A stretch of DNA of 64,000 nucleotides from DSOI01 sp041394885. Its GTDB lineage: Bacteria; Acidobacteriota; Terriglobia; Bryobacterales; Bryobacteraceae. A program made the position numbers and the translations under genes. Positions within the stretch are counted from its first letter, which is position 1. Each line of letters opens with the position of its first letter. Under the pieces are notes generated by a model, which was not told where the DNA came from, searched no databases, and was given only the letters and a program-made list of their open reading frames with translations. Shown here in pieces: positions 52,467 to 61,008 of this stretch. The stretch lies in NCBI GenBank assembly GCA_041394885.1, contig JAWKHI010000001.1, forward strand, positions 248,001 through 312,000, in the 5' to 3' direction.

Positions 52467-52493
52467 GCTGGTACCATCATAGCTGGAACTGGC

Positions 52494-53108
52494 ATGGCTC
52501 AACAGGCAAACGTGGAGACCGAAATCAAGATCGCCATGGAGAGCGCCTCCGAGGCCGCAGCCAAGCTCGCCGCCGCTGGTCTGGTCCCCACTGGCCCCCG
52601 CGCCTTCGAGTCCAATATCGTGTGGGATTTTGACGACAGCCGGCTCCGGGCATCGAACCAGTTGCTCCGTCTCCGCGATTACCGCGGACAGGCTGTTCTC
52701 ACCTACAAGGGTCCGCCGAAGCCATCGCGGCATAAGACGCGCGAGGAACTGGAACTCACTCTCGCCGACCCCGGGACGCTCAGCCTGATTCTGCAAAAGC
52801 TCGGTTTGGAGCCCCGGTATCGGTACGAGAAGTACCGCACGGAATTCGCGAGTCCGGGCGCTCCAGGAGTCGCCACGCTCGACGAGACTCCAATCGGGGT
52901 TTTCGTCGAGTTGGAAGGGCGCGCCGAATGGATCGATGCGACGGCCCAGGCCATGGGAACCCGGCCGGAAGACTACATCCTGCACTCCTACAGCCGGCTC
53001 TGGGAAGACTACGCCGCCCGCCTCGGACTGGCCGCGGGGAACGGGATGGTCTTTGACGCGACGTTGTGTCAAGGTGTATCCCTTAATCGCGATTCCGATC
53101 GTACTTAG
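52494..53108 (+). CDS. CYTH-domain protein (class IV adenylate cyclase/triphosphatase family)
   Basis: The 204-residue protein has the CYTH tunnel residues: the ExExK motif (E8, E10, K12 in VETEIKI), LLRLRDY, AVLTYKGPP, KTREELELTL, RYRYEKYRTEF and LDETPIGVFVELEG. The fold binds triphosphates with metal; members are thiamine or inorganic triphosphatases or class IV adenylate cyclases. Sequence alone does not separate these. The last 30 residues are a tail outside the domain. It lies 27 bp from the divergent tRNA-Arg. Confidence 0.88.
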   Translation: MAQQANVETEIKIAMESASEAAAKLAAAGLVPTGPRAFESNIVWDFDDSRLRASNQLLRLRDYRGQAVLTYKGPPKPSRHKTREELELTLADPGTLSLILQKLGLEPRYRYEKYRTEFASPGAPGVATLDETPIGVFVELEGRAEWIDATAQAMGTRPEDYILHSYSRLWEDYAARLGLAAGNGMVFDATLCQGVSLNRDSDRT

Positions 53109-53123
53109 CCTCTCCGTAAGCCC

Positions 53124-53152
53124 TTGAACGCTCCCCCATGCGGTGATATTCT
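53124..53152 (+). promoter_or_regulatory. candidate sigma-70 promoter
   Basis: TTGAAC (53124-53129) and TATTCT (53147-53152) are separated by 17 bp, 45 bp upstream of the ATG at 53197. Confidence 0.45.
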
Positions 53153-53196
53153 GCTGCTACGCAAGCAGAGTGAGCCCAAGGAGGGAAAGGGCATAA

Positions 53197-53640
53197 ATGA
53201 TTTCCAGCGGCCTGATCATCGCGATCTCGGCCCTGCTGCTGGCTTATTGGTTCCGCTACACGTGCTTGCTAATCCTTTGCACCAAGGCTGAACGGAACCA
53301 TGCTTCCGCGGTGGCGGCTCGCCATAAACTGGCATTCCAAGGCGTTCGCGAAAAGCTTGCAACCCAGACCGGATCCCTCGATCCGCTGGCCCGCGCGATT
53401 GAACGGGACTACGCCATCCTCAACCGTCTGATGGCCAAAGCAGACGGCCTGGTGGAACCGTGGCCGATGGAGGATTGGATGCTGCGGCTGAACTTTGCCG
53501 CGCAGCGAATCCTTTTTTGGGCCAGCCGCCGCATCTCGGTGCGAATGGCCCATGCCGCCTTGGGAGAGATGGTGGGCGTGGTGGAGCACCTGGCCGAGTC
53601 CTGCGGGATGCGCATGAACGCGCAGCGCGGTTCCGCCTGA
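53197..53640 (+). CDS. membrane-anchored protein of unknown function
   Basis: The ATG follows GGAGGGAAAGGGCATAA. The 147-residue product has one N-terminal membrane helix (SSGLIIAISALLLAYWFRYTCLLIL) and a helical cytoplasmic part (AERNHASAVAARHKLAFQGVREKLATQTGSLDPLARAIERDYAILNRLMAK; WMLRLNFAAQRILFWASRRISVRMAHAALGEMVGVVEHLAE). No family was recognised. It has its own promoter and no operon partner, and is convergent with the gamma-glutamyltransferase gene nine bases away. Confidence 0.7.
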   Translation: MISSGLIIAISALLLAYWFRYTCLLILCTKAERNHASAVAARHKLAFQGVREKLATQTGSLDPLARAIERDYAILNRLMAKADGLVEPWPMEDWMLRLNFAAQRILFWASRRISVRMAHAALGEMVGVVEHLAESCGMRMNAQRGSA

Positions 53641-53649
53641 CGGGAGAAG

Positions 53650-55347
53650 CTAGCGGGGAAAGTACGGATCCGGTTCCGGGACCGCCGCGCCGTCTTTCCT
53701 TGGCGACGATGCTCCGTAGTTCACGTTGTTTTTCGAATCGTGGAGCACCGCCTGGCCTCCACCCATCCATGAAGAGAAGGACGCCTGCACGTCCAGATCG
53801 TGACCCAGCGCGCGGAGCGCCTGCTGCGTTTCCAGCGGCACCCGCCGCTCCACCATCACATCGCAGCGTGAGAAGTTCAGCTTGGTGAAGCGAGGCGCCT
53901 CGAGCGCGGCCTGGATGTTCATTCCGTGATCCACGACATATGAGATGAACTGTGCATGCGCCTGGGCCTGATTCAGCCCGCCCATGATGCCGAATCCGGC
54001 ATGGAGCCCATCTTTTTCCATATAGCCGGGAATGATGGTGTGGAAGGGGCGTTTGCGCGGCTGCAACTGGTTGGGGTGGTCCTGTTCCAGGGTGAACAGG
54101 GCGCCGCGATTGTGCAGATGGAAGCCGAAGTCATCCACCACGATGCCGGACCCGAAGCTCAGGTAAATGCTTTGGATGAGAGAGACGACGTTGCCTTCCG
54201 CGTCCACCGCGCTCATGTAGATCGTGTCGCCGTTGGAGGCCACCCCTAAGCCGGGCTCCGGCGCGCAGGAGGCTTTTTCAGGATCGATCAGCTTGGCCCG
54301 CCGCTCAGCGTAGGGTTTGGAGATGAGTTCCTCTACGGGGATGCGGGCGAAGCGAGGGTCCCCGACGTAGCGTTGCAGGTCCGCATAAGCAAGTTTCTGC
54401 GCCTCTATCTTGTGGTGGAACGCCTCAGGCGAGAGCGGACCGAAACTCGAAAGAGGAAATCGCTCCATGAGGTTCAGCATGGAAAGAGCGGCGATGCCCT
54501 GGCCGTTGGGCGGCAGTTCGTACACCTGCCAGCCGCGGTAGGCAGTGGAGACCGGCTCCACCCACTCGGCACCATATTCGGAGAAATCGGAGGCATCGAA
54601 AACGCCGTTCAACCGGCGGGAGGTGGCCAGGATGGATTTCGTGATGGGCCCTTTGTAGAAAGCGCGCGCGCCATCGCGCGCGATCAACTCGAGCGCCCGT
54701 TTCAATTGCGGATTCCGGAACACCGCGCCCAATTCGGGCGGCTTGCCGTCTTCGTTTAGAAACAGGGTGGCCGCGTTCTTGTCGCCGGCCAGTTTGCGGC
54801 GCGAATCCTGCCACGCCTGCCCGATCCATTCCGTCACCGGAAAGCCTTCGCGGGCGTAGTAGATCGCCGGCCGGAACAGGTCGCCCCACGGCGCGCGCCC
54901 GAAGCGTTTGTGCAATTTCTCCCAGCCGTCCACGCACCCTGGGACCGTCACCGAATGGATGCCGTCCTGCGGCATGGAGTAGTGGCCCGCTTTGCGGAGA
55001 AAATCCCGCGAGAGTTTCTGTGGCGCCCAACCGCTCGCGTTGAGGCCATGGATCTTGCCGGTTTTCGCCTCGCGGTAGATCACGAACAGGTCACCGCCGA
55101 TGCCGTTCATCATCGGTTCCACCACAGTGAGCGCCGCATTGGCGGCGATGGCGGCGTCGATGGCGTTGCCTCCGCGGGCCAGGATCTGCGCGCCGGCCTG
55201 GGATGCCAGAGTCTGGCTGGTGGCCACTATGCCACGGCGCGAAATGACCATCGAGCGGGCTTGCGTCCGGTCTTGCGCAAGTAGATTGGGTGCAAACAGG
55301 GATGACATGGTGAAGTGAGCAAGCAGAAGAATGAGTGCAACCAACAT
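53650..55347 (-). CDS. ggt: gamma-glutamyltransferase
   Basis: This 565-residue exported enzyme has a signal peptide (MLVALILLLAHFTMSSLFAPNLLAQ), the early block GMVAT-like RRGIVATSQTLASQAGAQILARGGNAIDAAIAANAALTVVEPMMNGIGGDLF, and the small-subunit start around T375 (NGDTIYMSAVDAEGNVVSLIQSIYLSFGSG). It should autocleave before that Thr and then hydrolyse or transfer the gamma-glutamyl group of glutathione in the periplasm. The usual catalytic context GTTH is replaced by NGDTIY. The ATG at 55347 was preferred to an in-frame TTG two codons upstream. Confidence 0.88.
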   Translation of the reverse strand: MLVALILLLAHFTMSSLFAPNLLAQDRTQARSMVISRRGIVATSQTLASQAGAQILARGGNAIDAAIAANAALTVVEPMMNGIGGDLFVIYREAKTGKIHGLNASGWAPQKLSRDFLRKAGHYSMPQDGIHSVTVPGCVDGWEKLHKRFGRAPWGDLFRPAIYYAREGFPVTEWIGQAWQDSRRKLAGDKNAATLFLNEDGKPPELGAVFRNPQLKRALELIARDGARAFYKGPITKSILATSRRLNGVFDASDFSEYGAEWVEPVSTAYRGWQVYELPPNGQGIAALSMLNLMERFPLSSFGPLSPEAFHHKIEAQKLAYADLQRYVGDPRFARIPVEELISKPYAERRAKLIDPEKASCAPEPGLGVASNGDTIYMSAVDAEGNVVSLIQSIYLSFGSGIVVDDFGFHLHNRGALFTLEQDHPNQLQPRKRPFHTIIPGYMEKDGLHAGFGIMGGLNQAQAHAQFISYVVDHGMNIQAALEAPRFTKLNFSRCDVMVERRVPLETQQALRALGHDLDVQASFSSWMGGGQAVLHDSKNNVNYGASSPRKDGAAVPEPDPYFPR

Positions 55348-55356
55348 GGACAATTC

Positions 55357-55385
55357 AGTATAGTTGACGTGGCAGGCAATGTCTG
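55357..55385 (-). promoter_or_regulatory. promoter of ggt (CAGACA-N17-TATACT)
   Basis: On the minus strand CAGACA (55385-55380) and TATACT (55362-55357) are separated by 17 bp. TATACT ends nine bases before the ATG at 55347, leaving a leader of only two or three bases. Confidence 0.5.
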
Positions 55386-55423
55386 TCCTATGTTAAGGTA
55401 CCGGGTAGTTGATTGGAGCATCC

Positions 55424-56293
55424 ATGAATAGACGCCACTTCCTCCGCGCTTCGGCCAGCACGGCCGGAACGATCAGTCTCGCCAATTTCCCCTACGCGCT
55501 GTATGCGGGAACGACCAAGAAAATGGCTTCGGACCGCATTCTGCTCGGGCCGAAGAAGGTTCCCGTCAGCCGGCTTGCCCAAGGCACCGGGACCAACGGC
55601 GTAGGCGGCAGTTCCAACCAGACCAAGAAGCTCGGCGTCCAGGGTCTGGCCGACCTGTTCCGCGCCGGCTACGACAACGGCATTACTTTCTGGGACGCCG
55701 CCGATCAGTACGGCACCCACCCCCATGTGCGCGCCGCGCTGCAAGGCGTCGGCCGCGACAAGGTCACCATTCTTTCAAAGACGCACGCCAACACCGCGAA
55801 GGAAATGAAGGCCGACCTCGACCGTTTCCGCCGCGAGCTGAACACCGACTATATCGACATCCTGCTGCTCCATTGCATGCTCGACGGGAATTGGGACGAG
55901 CGGAAGAAGGGCGCGATGGATGTGATTTCCGAGGCCCAGGAGAAGGGTATCGTGCGCACCAAGGGCGTAAGCTGCCACACTCTCGAGGCCCTGAAGACCT
56001 CGGCGCGGTCCAACTGGGTGGAGGTGGATTTGGCCCGCATCAACCCGGCGAAAGTGGCGATGGACGCCGATCCGGCGACGGTGATTTCGGTCCTGAAGGA
56101 AATGAAGGCGTCCGGCAAGGGCGTCATCGGCATGAAGATTCTCGGCGCCGGGCGGCTTCGCGACAAAGCGGACCAATGCCTGCAATTCGCGCTCTCGCTC
56201 GATTGCGTCGACTGCTTTACCATCGGTAGCGAGTCCCGCACCGAGATGGAAGATCTCGTTCGAAAGATTCCGGCCGCGAGCGTTCGCGGCTGA
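55424..56293 (+). CDS. Tat-exported aldo/keto reductase
   Basis: The 289-residue protein starts with a twin-arginine signal (MNRRHFLRASASTAGTISLA). The aldo-keto reductase barrel shows GITFWDAADQYGTHPHVRAAL (catalytic D and Y), ILSKTHAN (catalytic K), DYIDILLLHCM and the late GMKILGAGRLRDKADQCLQFALSLDCVDCFTIGSES. GGAG precedes the ATG. The gene probably forms a small cluster with the di-haem peroxidase gene 35 bp downstream. NAD(P)H is cytosolic, so an exported member is unusual. Substrate unknown. Confidence 0.85.
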   Translation: MNRRHFLRASASTAGTISLANFPYALYAGTTKKMASDRILLGPKKVPVSRLAQGTGTNGVGGSSNQTKKLGVQGLADLFRAGYDNGITFWDAADQYGTHPHVRAALQGVGRDKVTILSKTHANTAKEMKADLDRFRRELNTDYIDILLLHCMLDGNWDERKKGAMDVISEAQEKGIVRTKGVSCHTLEALKTSARSNWVEVDLARINPAKVAMDADPATVISVLKEMKASGKGVIGMKILGAGRLRDKADQCLQFALSLDCVDCFTIGSESRTEMEDLVRKIPAASVRG

Positions 56294-56328
56294 GATTGCT
56301 GTTTTTTGACTCATCCAGGGAGATATCA

Positions 56329-57387
56329 ATGAAGCGACGTGTATCGTTCGTCCTGACGGCCACCGCTTTGGCCGCGCTCGTCGGCTGTTCCGCCGAAGCG
56401 CCGAAGAAAGCGGAAATGACCGAGCCGCCCTACGTGGCTCCGCAGGTGCCCGGATTCGCGGAGATGGCCTATCCGCCGGACAATCCGATGACCAAGGCGA
56501 AGGTGGAATTGGGCAAAGCCCTCTACTATGACAAGCGTCTGAGCGGTGACGGATCCCGGTCCTGTTATTCGTGCCACGTGAAGGAGAAAGGGCTCACCGA
56601 TGGGCTCGCCACCGCCGTCGGCGCCTATGAAGCCAAGCTCACGCGGGCCGCGCCCACCATGTGGAACGTCGGCTACTACCCGGCTCTTTATTGGGATGGC
56701 CGCAGCGGCGCCCTCGAAAAACAGGTTGTCGGCGCATGGGGTGGCGGCAACATGGGATGCACCGGCAAAGATGGCCGGCCGAGCGCGGATGATTGCGCCA
56801 CCAAGCTCAACGACGTCGCCGGCTACAAGACGCAGTTCGAAGCGGTTTTCGGCGCCGGCCCCATCACGAAGGAAAATGCCGCGAAAGCCATCGCCGCTTT
56901 CATGCGCACCATCGTCACTACCGCCGAGCGTTCCGCCTGGGTTCGCTTCCGTCAGGGCGATCAGTCCGCCCTCGCGGAAGATGCCAAGCGGGGCTACACG
57001 GTGTTTGCGGAAAAGGCCAAGTGCACCAATTGCCACGACGGCATCCTGCTCACCGACATGCAGTTCCACAACGTCGGGATCGGCACGAAAGCCGCCAAGC
57101 CCGACGTGGGCCGGTTCACCGTCACCAAGGAGGAAAAGGACACCGGCGCCTTCAAGACGCCTTCGCTGTTCGACATCTCCAAGTCCGGCCCCTACTTCCA
57201 CGACGGCAGCGTGGCCACACTCGAAGAGGCTGTGGACCTGATGGCGCGCGGCGGCATCAAGAACGCGCATCTCGACACCACCAACCTCAAACCGTATAAG
57301 CTCTCCAAGGAAGAAAAGGCGGATCTGGTGGCATTCCTGCGCTCCCTGGACGCCACCTACGACATTGCCGATCCGGTGCTTCCGTAG
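56329..57387 (+). CDS. di-haem cytochrome c peroxidase/MauG-type lipoprotein
   Basis: The ATG at 56329 follows AGGGAGA. The 352-residue product has a lipoprotein signal (VLTATALAALVGCSAEA) and two haem-c sites, CYSCH (79-83) and CTNCH (232-236). It contains the family strings ELGKALYYDKRLSGDGSRSC, AAPTMWNVGYYPALYWDGRSGALEKQV and FKTPSLFDISKSGPYFHDGSVATLEEAV. It reduces hydrogen peroxide in the periplasm or acts in protein maturation like MauG. It lies between the Tat reductase gene and a sugar-binding lipoprotein gene in one direction. Confidence 0.9.
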   Translation: MKRRVSFVLTATALAALVGCSAEAPKKAEMTEPPYVAPQVPGFAEMAYPPDNPMTKAKVELGKALYYDKRLSGDGSRSCYSCHVKEKGLTDGLATAVGAYEAKLTRAAPTMWNVGYYPALYWDGRSGALEKQVVGAWGGGNMGCTGKDGRPSADDCATKLNDVAGYKTQFEAVFGAGPITKENAAKAIAAFMRTIVTTAERSAWVRFRQGDQSALAEDAKRGYTVFAEKAKCTNCHDGILLTDMQFHNVGIGTKAAKPDVGRFTVTKEEKDTGAFKTPSLFDISKSGPYFHDGSVATLEEAVDLMARGGIKNAHLDTTNLKPYKLSKEEKADLVAFLRSLDATYDIADPVLP

Positions 57388-57402
57388 TATTCTTATCGGT
57401 TC

Positions 57403-58383
57403 ATGAAGATCAACTTTTCGAGAGCCGGCGCCACCGCGCTGGCTCTCTTTTTCTTAGTGGGCGCGCTGGCGTTCACCACCGCCTGCCAGCGGGAAACCAA
57501 GACTATCATCGGAGTGATCCCCAAAGGCCGCGCGCATCAATTCTGGCAGTCCGTCCACGCCGGAGCCGCGAAGGCCGCCAAGGAAAACAACGTCGAGATT
57601 CTGTGGAACGGACCCACCGCCGAGACCGATTACTCCGAGCAGATCAAGATCGTGGACGCGATGATCACGCGCCGTGTGAGCGCCATCGCACTCGCCCCGA
57701 TCGACAAGAAGGCCATGGTGGGCGTGGTCGAACGCGCGGCCCGAGAGAAAATTCCCGTCGTCATCTTCGATTCCGGCATCGACACCGAACAGTTCGTCTC
57801 CCAGGTGGCCACCGACAACTACGCCGCCGGCCAATTGGCCGCGGACCGCATGGGCGACATCCTTGCCGGCAAGGGCAAAGTGGTGATGGTGGCCGTGCAG
57901 CCCGGCGCCGCCTCCACGATGGCGCGCGAGCAGGGTTTCGAGGATCGGATCAAGGAAAAGTTCTCCGGAATCGAAATCATCGACAAGCGCTACGGGTGGG
58001 CCGATTTCGCCAAATCACTCACGGTGGCCGAAAATATGCTGACCGCGCATCCGGAAATGGACGGCATGTTCGCTTCCAACGAGTCGTCGACGGTGGGCGC
58101 GGCGCAGGCTGTGAAACAGCGCAAGTCCAGAGTGAAGCTCGTCGGGTTTGACTGGAGCCCGTCGCTGCTCGACGATCTCCGCGCCGGCGTGATCGATTCC
58201 CTGGTTGTGCAGAATCCGTTCCGGATGGGAGAGGAGAGCGTGCTCGCCGCCATCGCGAAACTGAAAGGGCAGCCGGTGGAAAAGATCAACAACCTCGCGC
58301 CGCGGCTGGTGTTGAAAGACGACCTGGACAAGCCCGACGTGCAGGCGCAATTGAATCCCGATCTGAAGAAGTGGCTGGAGTAG
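57403..58383 (+). CDS. periplasmic sugar-binding lipoprotein (RbsB-like)
   Basis: The 326-residue protein has a lipoprotein signal (ALALFFLVGALAFTTAC, Cys at 28). A two-lobed type I binding-protein fold follows (IIGVIPKGRAHQFWQSVHAGAAKAAKENNVEILWNGPTAETDYSEQIKIVDAMITRRVSAIALAPID; VVIFDSGIDTEQFVSQVATDNYAAGQLAADRM; VGFDWSPSLLDDLRAGVIDSLVVQNPFRMG). This resembles ribose and galactose binding proteins of ABC importers. No permease or ATPase gene is adjacent, so it must serve a transporter encoded elsewhere or act as a sensor. Confidence 0.88.
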   Translation: MKINFSRAGATALALFFLVGALAFTTACQRETKTIIGVIPKGRAHQFWQSVHAGAAKAAKENNVEILWNGPTAETDYSEQIKIVDAMITRRVSAIALAPIDKKAMVGVVERAAREKIPVVIFDSGIDTEQFVSQVATDNYAAGQLAADRMGDILAGKGKVVMVAVQPGAASTMAREQGFEDRIKEKFSGIEIIDKRYGWADFAKSLTVAENMLTAHPEMDGMFASNESSTVGAAQAVKQRKSRVKLVGFDWSPSLLDDLRAGVIDSLVVQNPFRMGEESVLAAIAKLKGQPVEKINNLAPRLVLKDDLDKPDVQAQLNPDLKKWLE

Positions 58384-58402
58384 AATCCGCGCTCGACTTT
58401 GC

Positions 58403-58408
58403 TATACT
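58403..58408 (+). promoter_or_regulatory. -10 box TATACT upstream of tRNA-Thr
   Basis: TATACT lies 47 bp before the 5' end of tRNA-Thr, a suitable position to drive both tRNA-Thr and tRNA-Tyr. The -35 region is weak. Confidence 0.35.
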
Positions 58409-58455
58409 AGCCTCTGGCAGCTCGTGCATATTTTGCGTGAGCAGCCCGGCTTCAG

Positions 58456-58531
58456 GCTGGCGTAGCTCAGTTGGTAGAGCATCTGATTTGTAATCAGAGG
58501 GTCGGGGGTTCAAATCCCTCCGCCAGCTCCA
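58456..58531 (+). tRNA. tRNA-Thr (anticodon TGT)
   Basis: The acceptor stem GCTGGCG pairs with CGCCAGC. The D arm has TAGCTCAGTTGGTAGAGC, and the anticodon stem TCTGA/TCAGA closes the loop TTTGTAA with anticodon TGT. The T arm holds GGTTCAAATC. Discriminator T and an encoded CCA end at 58531. It decodes ACA. Confidence 0.96.
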
Positions 58532-58558
58532 CTTCTGTATGCGAGCCCGCCCCCTCTT

Positions 58559-58644
58559 GGACAGGTGGCTGAGCGGTCAAAAGCAACGGGCTGTAAACCC
58601 GTCGACTTCGGTCTACGGAGGTTCGAATCCTCCCCTGTCCACCA
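58559..58644 (+). tRNA. tRNA-Tyr (anticodon GTA)
   Basis: The acceptor GGACAGG pairs with CCTGTCC. The D arm has TGGCTGAGCGGTC, the anticodon loop is CTGTAAA with anticodon GTA, and there is a long class II variable arm (TCGACTTCGGTCTACGG). The T arm is GAGGTTCGAATCCTC, with an A discriminator and encoded CCA. It lies 27 bp after tRNA-Thr, and both are probably on one transcript. Confidence 0.96.
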
Positions 58645-58683
58645 AGCTCTCCCGTTGTCAGCAAATTCCAAGTAGAATGGGAA

Positions 58684-61008
58684 GTGTGGACTTCCGCGCT
58701 GACGCTGGCCGTGGCTTTTGCCGTGACAGCGTCGGGGTCCGACTTCGACACCGCCGTCAAGCCCCTCCTCACGAGCTACTGCATCGCCTGCCATAACGCC
58801 AAGGCGAAGGCCGCCAATCTGGACCTCGACCGGCTTCGCGATCCCAAGGCCGCGCTGGCCGAACGCGACGCCTGGGAGAAGGTAGCCGTGCGGCTGCGCA
58901 ACGGCACCATGCCGCCGCCGCCCATTCCCAAGCCCAAGCCGGACGCCGTCCGCGCGGCCGCGGAGTGGGCCGATCGCCACGTGACCGAGCTTGACCAATC
59001 CCGTAAGCCCGATCCCGGCCGCGTCACCGCGCGCCGCCTCAACCGGTCCGAGTACAACAACACGGTTCGCGACCTGTTGGGAGTGAACTTCCGTCCGGCC
59101 GACGACTTCCCTCTCGACGACTCCGGCTACGGCTTCGATAACATCGGCGACGTCCTCTCGCTCAATCCCGCGCTTATGGAGCGGTACCTGAAGGCCGCCG
59201 ACCAAATCGTGCGCGCCGCCATCGTCACCGGCGCGGCGCCCAAGCCCGTCTACGATCGCTACGAACTCGAGCGTCTCGGCGAGCCTACTCAGGTTCCCGC
59301 CGATCCCGAAGCCGACCGCCTCATCCGGCGTGGCGGGCTCGCCGCGCGCCATCGCTTCTCTCATCCGGGCGAATACGAACTGCGCGTATTGCTCCGCGGA
59401 CGGGGCGTCGCCGAAGACGCCGCGTCGAATCTGGTGTTGTTCGTGGATGGTAAGCCCGTCCATACCATTGCCGTCGAGCCCGGACAGGGGAAGAAGCGAA
59501 GCTTCGAAGCCCGGATTACGGCCGCACCTGGAGAGGTGGAAGTAGGCGCGGCCTGGGCCTACCCCGGTCCTCCCGAGCGGCCCGTGCCGACCGAACCGCG
59601 AGAGCCCAACGACAACATTTGGGTTGACGCCCTCGAGGTCCGCGGACCGTTCACGGTCCCGGAGACCACTTCGAATTCTTTGTTTGTCTGCACCCCTCCC
59701 CCGGGCGCCTACGACGCCGACTGCGCCCGCAAGATCCTGGCCGCGTTCACGCGGCGCGCATGGCGGCGCCCGGTGGCCGATCGCGAACTCGATCGGCTCG
59801 TTGCGCTGACGGAGGTAGCGCGCAAGCAGGGCGACAGCTTCGCCGCGGGAATTCAACTGGCCATCAAGGCCGTCCTCGTGTCGCCCCATTTCCTGTTTCG
59901 CATCGAGCGCGATCCCGCCCCGGGCGACCCATCCGCGGTGCATCGCCTTAGCGATCATGAACTCGCCACGCGCTTGTCCTATTTCCTGTGGGCATCCATG
60001 CCCGACGAGGAATTGTTCGGGCTCGCCGATCAGGACAAGCTGCATGAGCCCGCCATCCTCGACGCTCAGGTGGCGCGGATGCTCGCCGACCCCAAATCCG
60101 CGGGCTTCGCCGGCAACTTCGCAGGCCAGTGGCTCGAACTCCGCAACCTGACCCAGATTTCGCCGGATCCCAAGAAATTTCCGGGCTTCGACGCCGACCT
60201 CCGCGAAGCGATGCGCCGCGAGACGCTATTGTTCTTCGAGGAGGTGATGCGGCAGGACCGTCCGGTGACCGACTTCATCGATGCCCCCTACTCATTCCTG
60301 AACGAGCGCCTGGCCGCCCTGTACGGCATCGAGGGCGTGACGGGCCGCCAGTTCCGCCGCGTGGCGCTCGACGGCGTGCAGCGATCCGGCATCATCACCC
60401 AGGCGAGCGTGCTCACCATCACTTCGCATCCCAACCGCACCTCTCCGGTCCTACGGGGGATCTGGCTTCTCGAAAACATACTGGCCTCGCCGCCTCCCCC
60501 ACCGCCCAACGACGTCCCGCCGCTGCGCGAGGACGAAATCGGGACTACCGTGTCACTGCGCAAGCAGATGGAGAAACATCGCGCCGATCCCAATTGCGCC
60601 GTCTGCCATACGAAGATGGATGGCTTGGGCTTCGGGCTGGAGAACTACAATCCGATCGGCCAGTGGCGCACTCACGACGGATCGTTCGAGATTGACCCGG
60701 GCGGCGAGCTTCCCGGCAACCGCACCTTCGCCACGCCGGCCGAAATGAAGCGCATCCTGCTCGGCGAAAAGGACCAGTTCACACGCTGCCTGGCCGAAAA
60801 GCTCACCATCTTCGCGCTCGGGCGCGGGCTGGAGTCCTACGACAAACCAGCCATCCGCTCCGTGGTGGCCCATGTGGCCGCGGACCAGTACCGCTTCTCC
60901 ACGCTCATACGCGAGATCGTCCACAGCCCTGCGTTCCAGATGAGGCGCGGGGAGCAATCGCGCCGCCTGCTCAACGCCGCCATCCCGTCCGGAGGACCTC
61001 CACCATGA
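58684..61008 (+). CDS. secreted DUF1592/DUF1587-type cytochrome c protein
   Basis: A GTG at 58684 starts a 774-residue exported protein. Its signal peptide is WTSALTLAVAFAVTASG. A Planctomycete-type cytochrome c domain with CIACH at 33-37 follows. Next are DUF1587 (RRLNRSEYNNTVRDLLGVNFRPADDFPLDDSGYGFDNIGDVLSLNP), a carbohydrate-binding-like beta domain, DUF1595/DUF1592 (AFTRRAWRRPVADRELDRLV; LSDHELATRLSYFLWASMPDEELF), DUF1588 (YSFLNERLAALYGI) and DUF1585 (CAVCHTKMDGLGFGLENYNPIGQWR). Function is unknown. A four-base overlap with the DUF1552 gene shows the usual pairing of these families. Confidence 0.9.
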   Translation: MWTSALTLAVAFAVTASGSDFDTAVKPLLTSYCIACHNAKAKAANLDLDRLRDPKAALAERDAWEKVAVRLRNGTMPPPPIPKPKPDAVRAAAEWADRHVTELDQSRKPDPGRVTARRLNRSEYNNTVRDLLGVNFRPADDFPLDDSGYGFDNIGDVLSLNPALMERYLKAADQIVRAAIVTGAAPKPVYDRYELERLGEPTQVPADPEADRLIRRGGLAARHRFSHPGEYELRVLLRGRGVAEDAASNLVLFVDGKPVHTIAVEPGQGKKRSFEARITAAPGEVEVGAAWAYPGPPERPVPTEPREPNDNIWVDALEVRGPFTVPETTSNSLFVCTPPPGAYDADCARKILAAFTRRAWRRPVADRELDRLVALTEVARKQGDSFAAGIQLAIKAVLVSPHFLFRIERDPAPGDPSAVHRLSDHELATRLSYFLWASMPDEELFGLADQDKLHEPAILDAQVARMLADPKSAGFAGNFAGQWLELRNLTQISPDPKKFPGFDADLREAMRRETLLFFEEVMRQDRPVTDFIDAPYSFLNERLAALYGIEGVTGRQFRRVALDGVQRSGIITQASVLTITSHPNRTSPVLRGIWLLENILASPPPPPPNDVPPLREDEIGTTVSLRKQMEKHRADPNCAVCHTKMDGLGFGLENYNPIGQWRTHDGSFEIDPGGELPGNRTFATPAEMKRILLGEKDQFTRCLAEKLTIFALGRGLESYDKPAIRSVVAHVAADQYRFSTLIREIVHSPAFQMRRGEQSRRLLNAAIPSGGPPP

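Noticed and set aside
52329..53072. Upstream extension of the beta-propeller gene to a 614-residue protein
   Set aside because: It would run through tRNA-Arg and antisense to the CYTH gene; the signal peptide at 52328 is the natural start.
58510..60045. Minus-strand 511-codon frame
   Set aside because: It is antisense to the DUF1592 gene and tRNA-Tyr and has no recognisable domain.
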